A stretch of 64,000 bases of DNA from Treponema sp. UBA4692 (GTDB lineage Bacteria > Spirochaetota > Spirochaetia > Treponematales > Treponemataceae): the NCBI GenBank assembly GCA_002404895.1, contig DHKO01000009.1, forward strand, positions 1-64,000. Reading direction: 5' to 3'. Position 1 is the first letter of the stretch. Every line of letters begins with the position of its first letter. A program made the translations under genes and the position numbers. The notes beneath the pieces are model-generated. The model had not been told where the DNA came from. It ran no database searches and was given only the letters and a program-made list of their open reading frames with translations. Positions 24,797 through 34,011 of the stretch are shown one piece after another.

Positions 24797-26934
24797 ATTT
24801 TCTCCTCCTGAAATTTTTCCAGCTTTTCTATTGGCTTTGATATTAGTATAAGAATTGAATTTGCAAGAATAACGTAATGCTTCTGGCTTGGAAGCTCTTC
24901 CGCCTGACTTGAAAGAAGGGCTGCCTTTCTATTCTCGATTGAAGTGTCCACGAGACGGAACCATTCATTTCCAGCCGATGCTCCCGGAATTGTGAGCGTC
25001 AGGTCATGGATGTCCATATTCATCGCGATGTAGAAATCATTGTCTTCTTCTTGGAGACCTGCCGCTCTGCCGCCGAGCCTGAATGCGAGAAATCGGTTGA
25101 GCTTTTCCCAGTCCGGAACCATCGCATTCTGGTCGAACCAGCTTATGTCGGGAGGGTTGTTGAACTGGCTTGTGGAATTTCCGCCGAAAAAATGTCTCCT
25201 ATGAAAAACAGGATGCTTCGCGCGCATCGCAATCAGAGTCTGTACGAATTCGTAAAGCGTCGCGTTGTCCTCCACGTACTGCCAGTTGAACCAGCTTTCC
25301 TCGTTGTCCTGGCAGTACGCGTTGTTGTTTCCGTTCTGCGTTCTTCTTGTCTCGTCTCCTGCCACAAACATCGGAACGCCCTGGGAGACAAGCAGAGTTG
25401 TGAAGAAATTTTTGATTTGCCTGATTCTCTTGCACTCGATTTTCGGATTGATTACAGGTCCTTCGCAGCCGTAGTTGTAGCTTAGGTTGTTGTCGCTTCC
25501 GTCTCTGTTTTCCTCGCCGTTGTCGTCATTGTGCTTGAAGTTGTATGTTACAAGGTCGTTCAGCGTGAATCCGTCGTGCGCGTCAATATAGTTGACTGAA
25601 TGAATCGGACCTCGTCCGCTTAGTGCGTAAAGGTCGCTTGAGCCTGCGATTCTTGTTGCGGCCTCCGTTGAGGTATGCTCGTCTCCGCGGATGAATTTTC
25701 TGATTCCGTCCCTGTAATGGTCATTCCATTCGCACCATCTTCCGCCCGGAAAATTTCCAATCTGGTAGCCTCCGTCCGCGTCCCACGGCTCGGCGATTAT
25801 TTTTGTGTTTGAAAGAACCGGGTCTTCCGCGATTCTTCTTGTGAGCGGTGTCGAGTCTGAGACAAATCCGTTCTCGTCTCTTGTAAGCTCAGTCGCCAAG
25901 TCAAAGCGGAATCCGTCAACGTGCATTTTTATGACCCAATAGCGAAGGCAGTTCAGGATAAAATTCTGTGCGACAGGATGATTCGCGTTTATCGAGTTTC
26001 CGCAGCCTGAGTAGTTCTGGTAATACTGCTTGTCGTCTTTTGACAGATGATAGAAGATTGAATTGTCGAATCCGCGGAAATTCAGCGTTACGCCTTTTTC
26101 ATTGCCTTCCGCAGTGTGGTTGAAAACCACGTCAAGAATCACTTCGATTCCTGCGTTGTGGAAGGCTTTAACCATGTCCTTGAATTCACGGACTGCACCG
26201 CCCGGAGTTTTGTCGCTTGAATATTTTGTTTTCGGGGCAAAAAATCCGATTGTGCTGTATCCCCAGTAGTTTTTCAGGCGGGAGCCGGTGCGGGGATTAG
26301 TGTTCATATTCTCGTACTCGTCAAATTCCATCACTGGAAGAAGCTCCACCGCGCTGATTCCAAGCGACTGAAGATAAGGAATCTTCTCGATTATGCCCTT
26401 GTAAGTTCCCGGTTCTGCGACTTTTGAAGTAGGCGAGGCTGTGAAGCCTTTCACGTGCATTTCGTAGATTACGGAGCGTTCAAGAGGGATTCTTAACGGA
26501 CGGTCGTCTCCCCAGTCATAGTCGTCCTCGTCTATAACCACGCATTTTGGAGATTTTGACAAGTCCCATTGCCGTCCTGGCTTTAAATATCTGAAAACTG
26601 AGCCGTCTGTGAATGCTTTTGCGAAAGGGTCAAAAAGATACTGGTTTTTGTTGAAGCGGAATCCTTTTGAAATGTCGTTTGGACCGTCAGCACGGTAAAG
26701 ATAAAGCGCGCCGGGCTTTAAGCCTTCAACAAAGACGTGCCACATATCTCCGGTCTTGTTTTTTTCTGGTGTCAGCTCAATAGTATGGGCAGGCTTTTCC
26801 GAGTCAGGAGAGTCGAAAAGCTCAAGAAAGATAGCTGTCGCGTTTCTGCTGTAGACGCTGAAATAACCCCCTTTTGCGGTGACCATTGTCCCGGTTTCAA
26901 GAGGTTTTCCTGCTGATGTATGAATCAAGTCCAT
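24793..26934 (-). CDS. glgX: Glycogen debranching enzyme (GH13 isoamylase type)
   Basis: A 713-residue enzyme. It has an N-terminal CBM48 domain (about 1-150), a GH13 barrel with DVVFNHTAEG, HVDGFRFDLATEL (nucleophile Asp), KIIAEPWDADG (acid/base Glu) and NYIDAHDGFTL, and a short C-terminal beta domain. It hydrolyses alpha-1,6 branches of glycogen left by phosphorylase. It is translationally coupled to glgP through a four-base overlap. A TAGAAT box lies ten bases before the ATG with no Shine-Dalgarno, so the operon mRNA may have almost no leader. Confidence 0.95.
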   Translation of the reverse strand: MDLIHTSAGKPLETGTMVTAKGGYFSVYSRNATAIFLELFDSPDSEKPAHTIELTPEKNKTGDMWHVFVEGLKPGALYLYRADGPNDISKGFRFNKNQYLFDPFAKAFTDGSVFRYLKPGRQWDLSKSPKCVVIDEDDYDWGDDRPLRIPLERSVIYEMHVKGFTASPTSKVAEPGTYKGIIEKIPYLQSLGISAVELLPVMEFDEYENMNTNPRTGSRLKNYWGYSTIGFFAPKTKYSSDKTPGGAVREFKDMVKAFHNAGIEVILDVVFNHTAEGNEKGVTLNFRGFDNSIFYHLSKDDKQYYQNYSGCGNSINANHPVAQNFILNCLRYWVIKMHVDGFRFDLATELTRDENGFVSDSTPLTRRIAEDPVLSNTKIIAEPWDADGGYQIGNFPGGRWCEWNDHYRDGIRKFIRGDEHTSTEAATRIAGSSDLYALSGRGPIHSVNYIDAHDGFTLNDLVTYNFKHNDDNGEENRDGSDNNLSYNYGCEGPVINPKIECKRIRQIKNFFTTLLVSQGVPMFVAGDETRRTQNGNNNAYCQDNEESWFNWQYVEDNATLYEFVQTLIAMRAKHPVFHRRHFFGGNSTSQFNNPPDISWFDQNAMVPDWEKLNRFLAFRLGGRAAGLQEEDNDFYIAMNMDIHDLTLTIPGASAGNEWFRLVDTSIENRKAALLSSQAEELPSQKHYVILANSILILISKPIEKLEKFQEEKI

Positions 26935-27097
26935 TATATTGGTAATTCTAACACGTGATACTGCAAAATTAAAGGAAATTTTAATGTTTTAAAGCCGAAA
27001 ATTCGACTTGCGCGGAAATTTTTTATCCTGCTTCATTTGCGGAAAATAGGATGGATAAAATTTTCTGAGGCAGTTTTTTTGCAGCAAAGTTGAAGAT

Positions 27098-29059
27098 TTA
27101 TCCTTCCAGCTCTGCAAGCTCTTCCCACCGGGCATAGGCTTTTGCAAGCGTCTCATCGACTTTTTTATATTCTGAACTTGCTTTCTGCACGGCCGAATAA
27201 TCGCTTGAAGTCATCTGCGATTCAAGCGCGGATTTTTTTTCTTCAAGTTCCATAATCGCTTCTTCTAGCTGCTCGAATTCTTTTTGCTCCTTGAATGAGC
27301 GTTTCCGTTTTTTTGCGGATGCTGAATCTGCGCCTGATTCCGTGTATGCCTCCGTATTATTTTTTGCTGCGTCTGAATCTGAAATCTGCTTTGCTTTTTT
27401 GTTCGCGCTGGATTCTTTTTTATTGGATTTATTGGCAAGCTCATCTTTTGCCTTTTCTTCCTTGTATTCGATATATTCCGAGCATTTTCCGACAAATCCT
27501 GAGACGCTTCCATCGTCTTCCATTATAAAAAGTGTGTCGGCGACTTTGTCCATAAAATAGCGGTCGTGGCTCACAATCAGAAGGCAGCCTTGGTAATTCA
27601 GAAGAAACTGCTCGAGAACGTTCATCGTGAAGATGTCAAAGTCGTTTGTAGGCTCGTCAAGAACGAGAAAGTTCGGATTTGAAATCAGCAGGCGCACAAG
27701 AAAAACGCGCTTGCGTTCGCCTCCGCTCAAAGTGCTTAGCATTGAGTGCTGGATTTTTCCCTCAAAGCCGAATTCTTTCAGGAAAAGGGACGCGCTTAAT
27801 GTCTTTCCGTCGTTCATCTTGATTACGTCAGCAGCTTCCTCGATGTATTCAAGAACTGTCATGTTCAAGTCCTTGAACTCTGGATTTTGCTGGTAGTAGC
27901 CGAAATGCGTGTTCTCGCCTTTTATGACTTCGCCGGAATCCGGCTGGAGCGAGCCTGTTATTATGTTCAGCAGCGTTGATTTTCCTGTTCCGTTTCCGCC
28001 GAAAATTCCGATTTTCTCGCCTTTTGAGAATGTGTAGCTGAAATCTTCCAGGACAGGAGATGTCTCGTTTGTCTTCTTGAAATTCTTGCTGATTGAGTGA
28101 AGCTCCAGAATCTTTCCGCCGAGCCTTCTTCCTGCGACCTCAAACTGAAATCCTTTGTCTTTTGCGAATTTCTCGCGGTTTATGAGCTGCATATCGCGCT
28201 GGATTCTCGCTTTTGCCTTTGTTCCGCGCGCGCATGGGCCGCGTCTTAGCCAGTCCCGCTCGAATCTTAAGACCGACTCGATTCTTCTTTCTGTGTTCGC
28301 CTCGACTTCCGCCTCTATCTCCTTTTTTTCAAGATAAGTCGAGTAGTTTCCTTCGTAAAGCTTGAGTTTTCCGCGCGAAAGCTCGTAGATATTGTTGCAG
28401 ACCGCATCAAGAAAATATCTGTCGTGCGTGACCATCAGGACAGAGCGTTTTGTTTCGGCAAGATAATTTTGAAGCCAGTAGATTGTCTCGATGTCAAGAT
28501 GGTTTGTCGGCTCGTCAAGCAAGAGAAGCTTTGTGTCCTCAACGAGAACTTGCGCAAGAGCGACTTTTTTCAACATTCCGCCGCTCAATTCCGACATTTT
28601 CCGGCTTAAGTCGTGGATTCCAAGCACGCCGAGTATCGAGCGGATTTGCGACTCGTAGTTCCACAGGTTGCCGTCCTCCATTTTTTTTGTAAGCTCGTCG
28701 AATTTTTTCTGCTGCGATGAAGAAAGTCCGCCTTCCATTTTCTCGCAGATTTCGTCATATTCTGTGATTGTTTTCAGCTTGGGGCTTTGGGATTTGAAGA
28801 TATGCTCGCGGATTGTGTTGTTTCCGTCGAATTCAGGATTTTGGCTCAGGTAGCTTACGCCTGCGCTCTTGTTTATGACAATCTGTCCGCTGTCCGGCTG
28901 AATAACGCCTGCAATCACGTTTAGAAGCGTTGATTTTCCAGTTCCGTTCCGGCCGATGATTGCGGCTTTGTCGCCTTCGTTAAGCCCGAATGTAACGTCC
29001 TGAAAAAGCGGCTTTTCCCGCCCCATTTTTGAAATGCCTGAAATCGAGAGAATATTCAT
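27098..29059 (-). CDS. ABC-F ATPase, Uup-like
   Basis: A soluble tandem-ATPase protein of about 653 residues. I prefer the ATG at 29059 (MNILSISGISK), the normal family start; the frame is open to an ATG at 29134, where the extra residues look unrelated. It has two Walker A motifs (GRNGTGKST, GGNGTGKST), two LSGG signatures and the interdomain linker with RGPCARGTKAKARI. A charged C-terminal coiled coil (FEQLEEAIMELEEKKSALES) is typical of Uup. ABC-F proteins act on the ribosome or, for Uup, influence recombination and transposon excision. It lies just downstream of thioredoxin on the same strand. Confidence 0.88.
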   Translation of the reverse strand: MNILSISGISKMGREKPLFQDVTFGLNEGDKAAIIGRNGTGKSTLLNVIAGVIQPDSGQIVINKSAGVSYLSQNPEFDGNNTIREHIFKSQSPKLKTITEYDEICEKMEGGLSSSQQKKFDELTKKMEDGNLWNYESQIRSILGVLGIHDLSRKMSELSGGMLKKVALAQVLVEDTKLLLLDEPTNHLDIETIYWLQNYLAETKRSVLMVTHDRYFLDAVCNNIYELSRGKLKLYEGNYSTYLEKKEIEAEVEANTERRIESVLRFERDWLRRGPCARGTKAKARIQRDMQLINREKFAKDKGFQFEVAGRRLGGKILELHSISKNFKKTNETSPVLEDFSYTFSKGEKIGIFGGNGTGKSTLLNIITGSLQPDSGEVIKGENTHFGYYQQNPEFKDLNMTVLEYIEEAADVIKMNDGKTLSASLFLKEFGFEGKIQHSMLSTLSGGERKRVFLVRLLISNPNFLVLDEPTNDFDIFTMNVLEQFLLNYQGCLLIVSHDRYFMDKVADTLFIMEDDGSVSGFVGKCSEYIEYKEEKAKDELANKSNKKESSANKKAKQISDSDAAKNNTEAYTESGADSASAKKRKRSFKEQKEFEQLEEAIMELEEKKSALESQMTSSDYSAVQKASSEYKKVDETLAKAYARWEELAELEG

Positions 29060-29164
29060 TTTAGAAAAGCGGCAGCCGAGCCTTAAAACCGCCGTTAAAA
29101 GTAAAGTCATTTTGCTCAGGCTCAATGACCTCATTATAAAAAAATTCGTTTTTGAACCGTCTGG

Positions 29165-29476
29165 TTAAAGTCCGAAATTCGCGAGAATCTGCTCTTTTGG
29201 AAGAAATCCCACAGAAGTTTTTTCGGCTTTTCCATTCTTGAACAGAATAAGGGTTGGAATGCTCATAATTCCAAATTTTTGGGCAAGCTCGCCTTCGCTG
29301 TCAACATTGACTTTTCCGACTTTAAGCGTAGCGTCCTTTTCCTTTGCAATTTCGCTTACAATCGGAGAAAGCATTTTGCATGGACCGCACCAAGAAGCCC
29401 AAAAGTCAACGAGAACCGGCTTCTCAGATTTTAAAACTTCATCTTCAAAATTTTGTGTTGTAACAGTAACTTCCAT
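29165..29476 (-). CDS. trxA: Thioredoxin
   Basis: A 103-residue thioredoxin fold with the WASWCGPCK active site (Cys30, Cys33) and cis-proline motif SIPTLILFKNG. The ATG at 29476 is chosen because AGGAG lies six bases upstream; an alternative five codons earlier has no ribosome site. It reduces protein disulfides in the cytoplasm. It is the first gene of a possible unit with the ABC-F gene 105 bp downstream. Confidence 0.96.
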   Translation of the reverse strand: MEVTVTTQNFEDEVLKSEKPVLVDFWASWCGPCKMLSPIVSEIAKEKDATLKVGKVNVDSEGELAQKFGIMSIPTLILFKNGKAEKTSVGFLPKEQILANFGL

Positions 29477-29633
29477 AAAATTCTCCTGCAAAAATCAAAT
29501 TGAAATTTTTCTTCAATAAAGATACTCATAAATCTGGAAAAATTCTATTATAAAAATATCTGATGGAACTGCAGAAATGTGTCTTGCGATTTTTGCTGCT
29601 TGCCGCAGAATTTTAGTTAAAAATTTAAGAAAA

Positions 29634-29800
29634 GGAGAAAATAAAAAAACTTTGCCCAAAATTGCGTCAAAGTTTTTATTAAAAAGTTTGCGTTGCAAAC
29701 TCTATTATCAACTGCTGTTTCTCACTGCGTTGCGAAACAGCTTAAAAAGTCAAATCGAAAATTGAAATTTTCTCGTTGACTTTTTATGGGAGAAAATAAA
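29634..29800 (+). repeat. Structured repeat copy 1, between duplicated ribosome-binding sites, upstream of argC
   Basis: Core 29641-29787 (147 bp), starting ATAAAAA and ending TTTTTAT. It folds into consecutive hairpins: ACTTTG...CAAAGT, GTTTGC/GCAAAC, GCTGTTTC...GAAACAGC, and an outer stem AAAAAGTCAA...TTGACTTTTT enclosing GAAAATT/AATTTTC. The Shine-Dalgarno GGAGAAA before it (29634-29640) recurs right after it (29789-29795) in front of the argC ATG, as a target-site duplication would. About 80% like the copy at 40289-40434. The bases upstream to the trxA start hold nothing else recognised. Confidence 0.8.
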
Positions 29801-30745
29801 ATGGCTTACAAAGTTTTTATTGACGGAAAAGAGGGTACAACCGGGCTTAAAATATACGAGCGGTTTGCGAAGAGAAGCGACATAGAGATTCTTCTGATTG
29901 ACGAGGAAAAACGAAAAGACCCGGAGGAGCGCGCGAAAATGATTAACGCGTCCGACTTCACTTTTCTGTGCCTGCCGGACGCTGCTGCTGTCGAGGCTGT
30001 AAAGCTCTGCACAAATCCTCGCACGCGGATTCTTGACGCTTCAACAGCGCACAGAACAAATCCTGAATGGGCTTACGGCTTTCCTGAGCTTTCATCTGAG
30101 CACTGGGCAAAAATCGAGAAATCAAGCCGTGTCGCAGTTCCAGGCTGCTACGCTTCCGGCTTTATCTCGCTTGTATATCCGCTTGTTAAAAACGGAATTA
30201 TCGCGCCTGATTATCCGGTTGTCTGCCACGCTGTCTCAGGATATTCCGGGGCTGGAAAAAAGGCGATTGCGCAGTATGAAGACCCGAACAGAAATTCTGA
30301 GCTTTCCTCGCCACGGCTGTACGCGCTCACGCAGGAGCACAAGCATCTTCCTGAGATGATGAAAATCAGCGGACTCGAGTATAAGCCGGTTTTTGACCCG
30401 TATGTCTGCGACTATTTTGAGGGAATGACCGTTACAGTCGCTCTTCACACAAGACTTATGAAGCGGAAGATGACTGGAAAAGAGCTTACGGAAGTCTTTA
30501 AAGAACAGTACAACTCAAGCCGCTTTGTGAAATGCGCAGAATTTATGGGCGAAGGCACTTTGACCGATAATTTCATTCCTGCCAATACACTTGCCGGAAC
30601 AAACAATATGCAGATTTTTGTGTGCGGAAATGACGAGCGTCTTATTTTGACCAGCCGGTTCGACAATCTTGGAAAAGGCGCGAGCGGAGCCGCTGTCCAG
30701 TGCATGAACATTATGATGGGAATTGACGAGGGAACAGGACTTTAA
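29801..30745 (+). CDS. argC: N-acetyl-gamma-glutamyl-phosphate reductase
   Basis: A 314-residue enzyme of the shorter ArgC type. It has VFIDGKEGTTGLKIYERF at the N-terminus (nucleotide-binding loop) and the catalytic cysteine in AVPGCYASG (C116), followed by PLVKNGIIAPDYP and the HKHLPEM motif. It reduces N-acetylglutamyl phosphate to the semialdehyde with NADPH in arginine synthesis. The ATG at 29801 is chosen because GGGAGA lies seven bases ahead; an ATG five codons earlier is part of that site. No other arginine gene is adjacent. Its ribosome site directly follows a structured repeat that must lie in its leader if transcription starts upstream. Confidence 0.93.
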   Translation: MAYKVFIDGKEGTTGLKIYERFAKRSDIEILLIDEEKRKDPEERAKMINASDFTFLCLPDAAAVEAVKLCTNPRTRILDASTAHRTNPEWAYGFPELSSEHWAKIEKSSRVAVPGCYASGFISLVYPLVKNGIIAPDYPVVCHAVSGYSGAGKKAIAQYEDPNRNSELSSPRLYALTQEHKHLPEMMKISGLEYKPVFDPYVCDYFEGMTVTVALHTRLMKRKMTGKELTEVFKEQYNSSRFVKCAEFMGEGTLTDNFIPANTLAGTNNMQIFVCGNDERLILTSRFDNLGKGASGAAVQCMNIMMGIDEGTGL

Positions 30746-30753
30746 AATAAGAA

Positions 30754-30782
30754 AGGCTGCCGTAAAAGGCAGCCTCTTTTTG
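30754..30782. terminator. Bidirectional terminator between argC and rpsU
   Basis: AGGCTGCC (30754-30761) pairs with GGCAGCCT (30768-30775) around a six-base loop, followed by a T-rich tract on the plus strand and preceded by A-rich sequence that serves the minus strand. Confidence 0.88.
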
Positions 30783-30794
30783 TTCTAGTAAAGA

Positions 30795-31001
30795 CTAGTA
30801 ATCTTTGCGCTCTGACTTGCGTCTTTTGTTCAGAAGTTTGCGCTCAAGTGTCGTTTTCTTCTGGTGGAGCTCTGCAGAAGGCTTTACAAAGAATTCGCGG
30901 CGTTTGTACTCGCGGATAATTCCTTCTTTTTCAACCATTCTCTTGAAGCGTTTGATTGCTTTCTCAAGGTTCTCGCTGTCATCAACTACGATTGTTGCCA
31001 T
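30795..31001 (-). CDS. rpsU: Ribosomal protein bS21
   Basis: A 68-residue basic protein with the S21 pattern: the N-terminal strand ATIVVDDSENLEKAIKRFKR, the central EYKRREFFVKPS and a lysine/arginine-rich tail. It is part of the small ribosomal subunit and helps initiation through contacts with the anti-Shine-Dalgarno region. A very strong GGAGGTGA site precedes the ATG. Monocistronic with its own promoter. Confidence 0.97.
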   Translation of the reverse strand: MATIVVDDSENLEKAIKRFKRMVEKEGIIREYKRREFFVKPSAELHQKKTTLERKLLNKRRKSERKDY

Positions 31002-31046
31002 ATAATTTCACCTCCTTCAGTCCGGAGTCCCAGAAAAGATTCTGCT

Positions 31047-31075
31047 AGCATACAAAAGAAAAAAAAAGTTTTCAA
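31047..31075 (-). promoter_or_regulatory. rpsU promoter
   Basis: Minus strand: TTGAAA (31070-31075), 17-bp T-rich spacer, TATGCT (31047-31052), giving a leader of about 40 nt that ends in GGAGGTGAAATTAT before the ATG. Confidence 0.7.
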
Positions 31076-31187
31076 TATGACGAGACTAATTGCAGCTGAT
31101 TGTTTCGCCCGGATTTTGCCTGTGGTTTTTATTGACGCGTGTTTTTTTTAATGCGGATGGTAAAAAACAGTCGCGGCTGCAAAAATC

Positions 31188-32006
31188 TTACGCGGATTTC
31201 TTCGGCCTGTTTTCTTCCGTATTCAAATGATTTAGAATTTGCAGCTTCATGCTCAAGAATATTTCTGTAAGCTCGGGATCAAAATGCGTACCTTTGTTTT
31301 TTTCAAGCATCTTGAAGGCTTCTTCTGCCGGAATTTTTTCCTTGTAGACCCGCATAGAAACCAGAGCGTCAAAAACATCCGCGATTGCCGTAATCCGCGC
31401 GCTCAAAGGAATTTCGTCTCCTTTAAGCCCCAGCGGATAGCCCGAGCCGTCCCATTTTTCATGGTGATATTGAATCGTGTCGATAAAAAGGCGGAGAATA
31501 TTTTTGCTGAGGCTTTTTCCGAAAATCTGCCGCACGAGCGCAGCCCCGATTACCGCATGTGTTTTCATCGTCTCGCGTTCTGTCTCGTCGAGCGAGGAGG
31601 GCTTGTTCAAAATTCTGTCTGTGATTGAAATCTTTCCTATGTCGTGCATTGCCGCCGCGTTTCCAATCGTCTCTTTGAATTCTGCTGTAACTTCATCTTT
31701 GTGCAGATTGTGGTCATAAAGATAATCTGTGATGAGCTGCGCGTAGAATTTCGTGTTCTGAATGTGGTTTCCTGTGTTCACATCCCTGTACTCAATCAAG
31801 GTCGCCATTCCCTCGATTACTGATTCCTGCATCTTTATGTAGTCGCTGTTTTTCTTCTGGATTTTTGTGCGCTGGTCTTCGATTCGCTTTCTTAAAAAGG
31901 AATTCTTTTCTTCCAGAATTTTTATGATTTTGAAAGTTCTGATGAAGCAGAAACAAAAGATGATGATAGAAAGCGCAAGAATTGAAAGCAATATCACTGT
32001 AATCAT
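31188..32006 (-). CDS. HD-GYP cyclic-di-GMP phosphodiesterase, membrane-anchored
   Basis: A 272-residue protein: one N-terminal membrane helix (VILLSILALSIIIFCFCFI), a short coiled coil (about 30-65), then an HD-GYP domain. Metal ligands are visible in GNHIQNTKFYAQ, AAMHDIGKIS (HD, about 120) and HHEKWDGSGYPLGLKGDEIP (HHE and GYP, about 180-200). This family hydrolyses cyclic-di-GMP to pGpG and GMP. No sensor domain is present, so activity may depend on partner proteins. It is divergent from ettA. Confidence 0.92.
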   Translation of the reverse strand: MITVILLSILALSIIIFCFCFIRTFKIIKILEEKNSFLRKRIEDQRTKIQKKNSDYIKMQESVIEGMATLIEYRDVNTGNHIQNTKFYAQLITDYLYDHNLHKDEVTAEFKETIGNAAAMHDIGKISITDRILNKPSSLDETERETMKTHAVIGAALVRQIFGKSLSKNILRLFIDTIQYHHEKWDGSGYPLGLKGDEIPLSARITAIADVFDALVSMRVYKEKIPAEEAFKMLEKNKGTHFDPELTEIFLSMKLQILNHLNTEENRPKKSA

Positions 32007-32096
32007 ACCGCAACCTTTCGTTTGATTTTAAGACTATTTAAAACACTGTGCGTTTAAACATATCAAAAAGCCGGATTTTCTGCTAGAATAGGACTT

Positions 32097-33860
32097 ATGG
32101 CTAAAACAATTGATGAAAAGAAAATCATTTACACGATGGATCACGTTTCGCGTGCTTATGGAACAAAAGTAGTATTAAAAGATATTTCGATTTCTTACTA
32201 CTACGGAGCGAAAATCGGAGTTATCGGCGAAAACGGAGCCGGAAAATCTTCTCTCTTCAAGATTTTCGCTGGAATTGACAAAGACTACACTGGCGAGACT
32301 CATCTTCTTCCGGGATATTCGATGGGCTATCTTGAGCAGGAGCCTTATCTTGAGCCTGGAAAAACTGTGATGGAAGTTGTGAAAGAGGGCGTTAAGCCGA
32401 TTACAGACTTGCTTGCTGAATTTGACAAGGTGAACGAGGCTTTCGGAGACCCTGACGCTGATTTTGACAAGCTCTGCGCGCGTCAGGCAGAAATACAGGA
32501 GAAGCTTGATGCGGCGGACGCATGGAATCTTGAGGCGAATCTGGAGCTTGCGATGGACGCTTTGCGCTGTCCTCCGGGCGACCAGAAAGTTGACGTGCTT
32601 TCAGGCGGCGAAAGAAGACGTGTCGCGCTTTGCCGCCTGCTTCTTCAAAAGCCTGACATTCTTCTTCTTGACGAGCCTACTAACCATCTTGACGCTGAGA
32701 CAATCGCGTGGCTTGAGCGTCATCTGCACGAGTACAAGGGCACGATTATCGCAATCACCCACGACCGCTATTTTCTTGACAATGTTGCAGGCTGGATTTT
32801 GGAGATGGACAGGGGCGAGGGCTATCCGTTCAAGGGAAACTATTCATCTTGGCTTGAGGCAAAGGAAAAACGTCTTGAGCTTGAGGAAAAGCAGGCTTCA
32901 ACCCGTCAGCGCGAGATGAAAGAGGAATTGGAATGGATTCACGCTGGAGCAAAAGGTCGGCAGGCAAAGCACAAGGAGCATATCACAAAGTACGAGCAGC
33001 TTCTTGCTGAAGAGTCTAAGAGAATAAAATTGAAGGACACCCAAATTTCAATTCCCGCTGGGCCTCGGCTTGGAAGCGTTGTTATTGACGCGGAAAAGCT
33101 CACAAAGTCATTCGGGGACAAGCTTCTGTTCGAGAATCTTGACTTCCATATTCCGGCTGGTGCTGTAGTCGGAATTGTCGGACCGAACGGAGCCGGAAAA
33201 ACGACTCTTTTCAAGATGATTGCGACTGCGGCTGGTCAGAAGGTGGAGCTTCCAGACGGCACAATGGGCGAGGAAAAGCCGGACTCGGGCGAGATAAAAG
33301 TCGGAGACACTGTAAAGCTCGTGTATGTTGACCAGATGAGAAGCAAGCTCGACATGGAAAAGACAGTCTATGAAACTTTGAGCGGCGGAAGCGACCTTGT
33401 AAAGCTCGGCGCGATTGACGAGAAAGGCCGCGCTTTGAACGGGGCTGTCCGCGAGATAAACGCGCACGCTTACTGCTCGTGGTTCAATTTCAGTTCAGCA
33501 GAGCAGAACAAAAAGGTCGGTGTGCTTTCAGGCGGCGAGAAGAACCGCCTCAATATGGGAATGATGTTCAAGGAAGCTGGGAACGTTCTTCTCCTTGACG
33601 AGCCTACAAACGACCTTGACATTGCAACAACGCGCTCTCTTGAAGAGGCGATAAATGACTTTGCCGGGGTTGTGCTTGTAATCAGCCATGACCGCTATTT
33701 CCTTGACAGAATTGCGACCCATATCCTCGCTTTTGAGAACAACTCGAATGTGAATTTTGTTGAGGGCGGCTGGTCAGACTACGTTGAATGGCGCAAGAAT
33801 GTGCTTGGAATTTCAGACGATGTTCCGCACAAGACTGTGTACAGGAAACTTACTAGGTAA
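32097..33860 (+). CDS. ettA: Energy-dependent translational throttle protein EttA (ABC-F)
   Basis: A 587-residue ABC-F protein. Walker A motifs are GENGAGKSS and GPNGAGKTT, signatures LSGGERRRVALCR and LSGGEKNRLNM, and Walker B LLLDEPTNHLDAE and LLLDEPTNDLD. The EttA arm region (GYLEQEPYL onward) and P-tRNA-interaction linker (EELEWIHAGAKGRQAKHKEH) are present. It binds the ribosomal E site and controls the first peptide bonds according to the ATP/ADP state. An extended -10 (TGCTAGAAT) lies seven bases before the ATG, with no Shine-Dalgarno: likely leaderless. A terminator follows. Confidence 0.94.
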   Translation: MAKTIDEKKIIYTMDHVSRAYGTKVVLKDISISYYYGAKIGVIGENGAGKSSLFKIFAGIDKDYTGETHLLPGYSMGYLEQEPYLEPGKTVMEVVKEGVKPITDLLAEFDKVNEAFGDPDADFDKLCARQAEIQEKLDAADAWNLEANLELAMDALRCPPGDQKVDVLSGGERRRVALCRLLLQKPDILLLDEPTNHLDAETIAWLERHLHEYKGTIIAITHDRYFLDNVAGWILEMDRGEGYPFKGNYSSWLEAKEKRLELEEKQASTRQREMKEELEWIHAGAKGRQAKHKEHITKYEQLLAEESKRIKLKDTQISIPAGPRLGSVVIDAEKLTKSFGDKLLFENLDFHIPAGAVVGIVGPNGAGKTTLFKMIATAAGQKVELPDGTMGEEKPDSGEIKVGDTVKLVYVDQMRSKLDMEKTVYETLSGGSDLVKLGAIDEKGRALNGAVREINAHAYCSWFNFSSAEQNKKVGVLSGGEKNRLNMGMMFKEAGNVLLLDEPTNDLDIATTRSLEEAINDFAGVVLVISHDRYFLDRIATHILAFENNSNVNFVEGGWSDYVEWRKNVLGISDDVPHKTVYRKLTR

Positions 33861-33875
33861 AACGAGTTAAATAGA

Positions 33876-33912
33876 AAATCCCGGTTTGGTGGAGTGCCAG
33901 ACCGGGATTTTT
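33876..33912 (+). terminator. ettA terminator
   Basis: AAATCCCGGTTTGG (33876-33889) pairs with CCAGACCGGGATTT (33897-33910) around a 7-nt loop, one G-T pair, then T-run. Confidence 0.9.
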
Positions 33913-33936
33913 GTTTTCATCTGTTGCCTAAAAATG

Positions 33937-33965
33937 AAGACCGTCCTTTTTAGCGGAACGGTCTT
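33937..33965 (-). terminator. Terminator of the acidic membrane protein gene
   Basis: AAGACCGT (33937-33944) pairs with ACGGTCTT (33958-33965); on the minus strand CATTTTT follows. It lies about 45 bp after the stop of the gene at 34012-34782. Confidence 0.6.
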
Positions 33966-34011
33966 TTCCAGTAGAAATCAGATTCTGAATGTGCTGATGT
34001 CTTGGTTTTGC

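Noticed and set aside
25006..25485. A 159-codon plus-strand frame opposite glgX
   Set aside because: Antisense shadow of the GH13 barrel.
29577..29765. A 62-codon frame whose end reads through the structured repeat (LPKIASKF...), also seen in the second copy
   Set aside because: The two copies differ equally at all three codon positions and the frame has no start at normal distance from a ribosome site; base pairing explains the conservation better.
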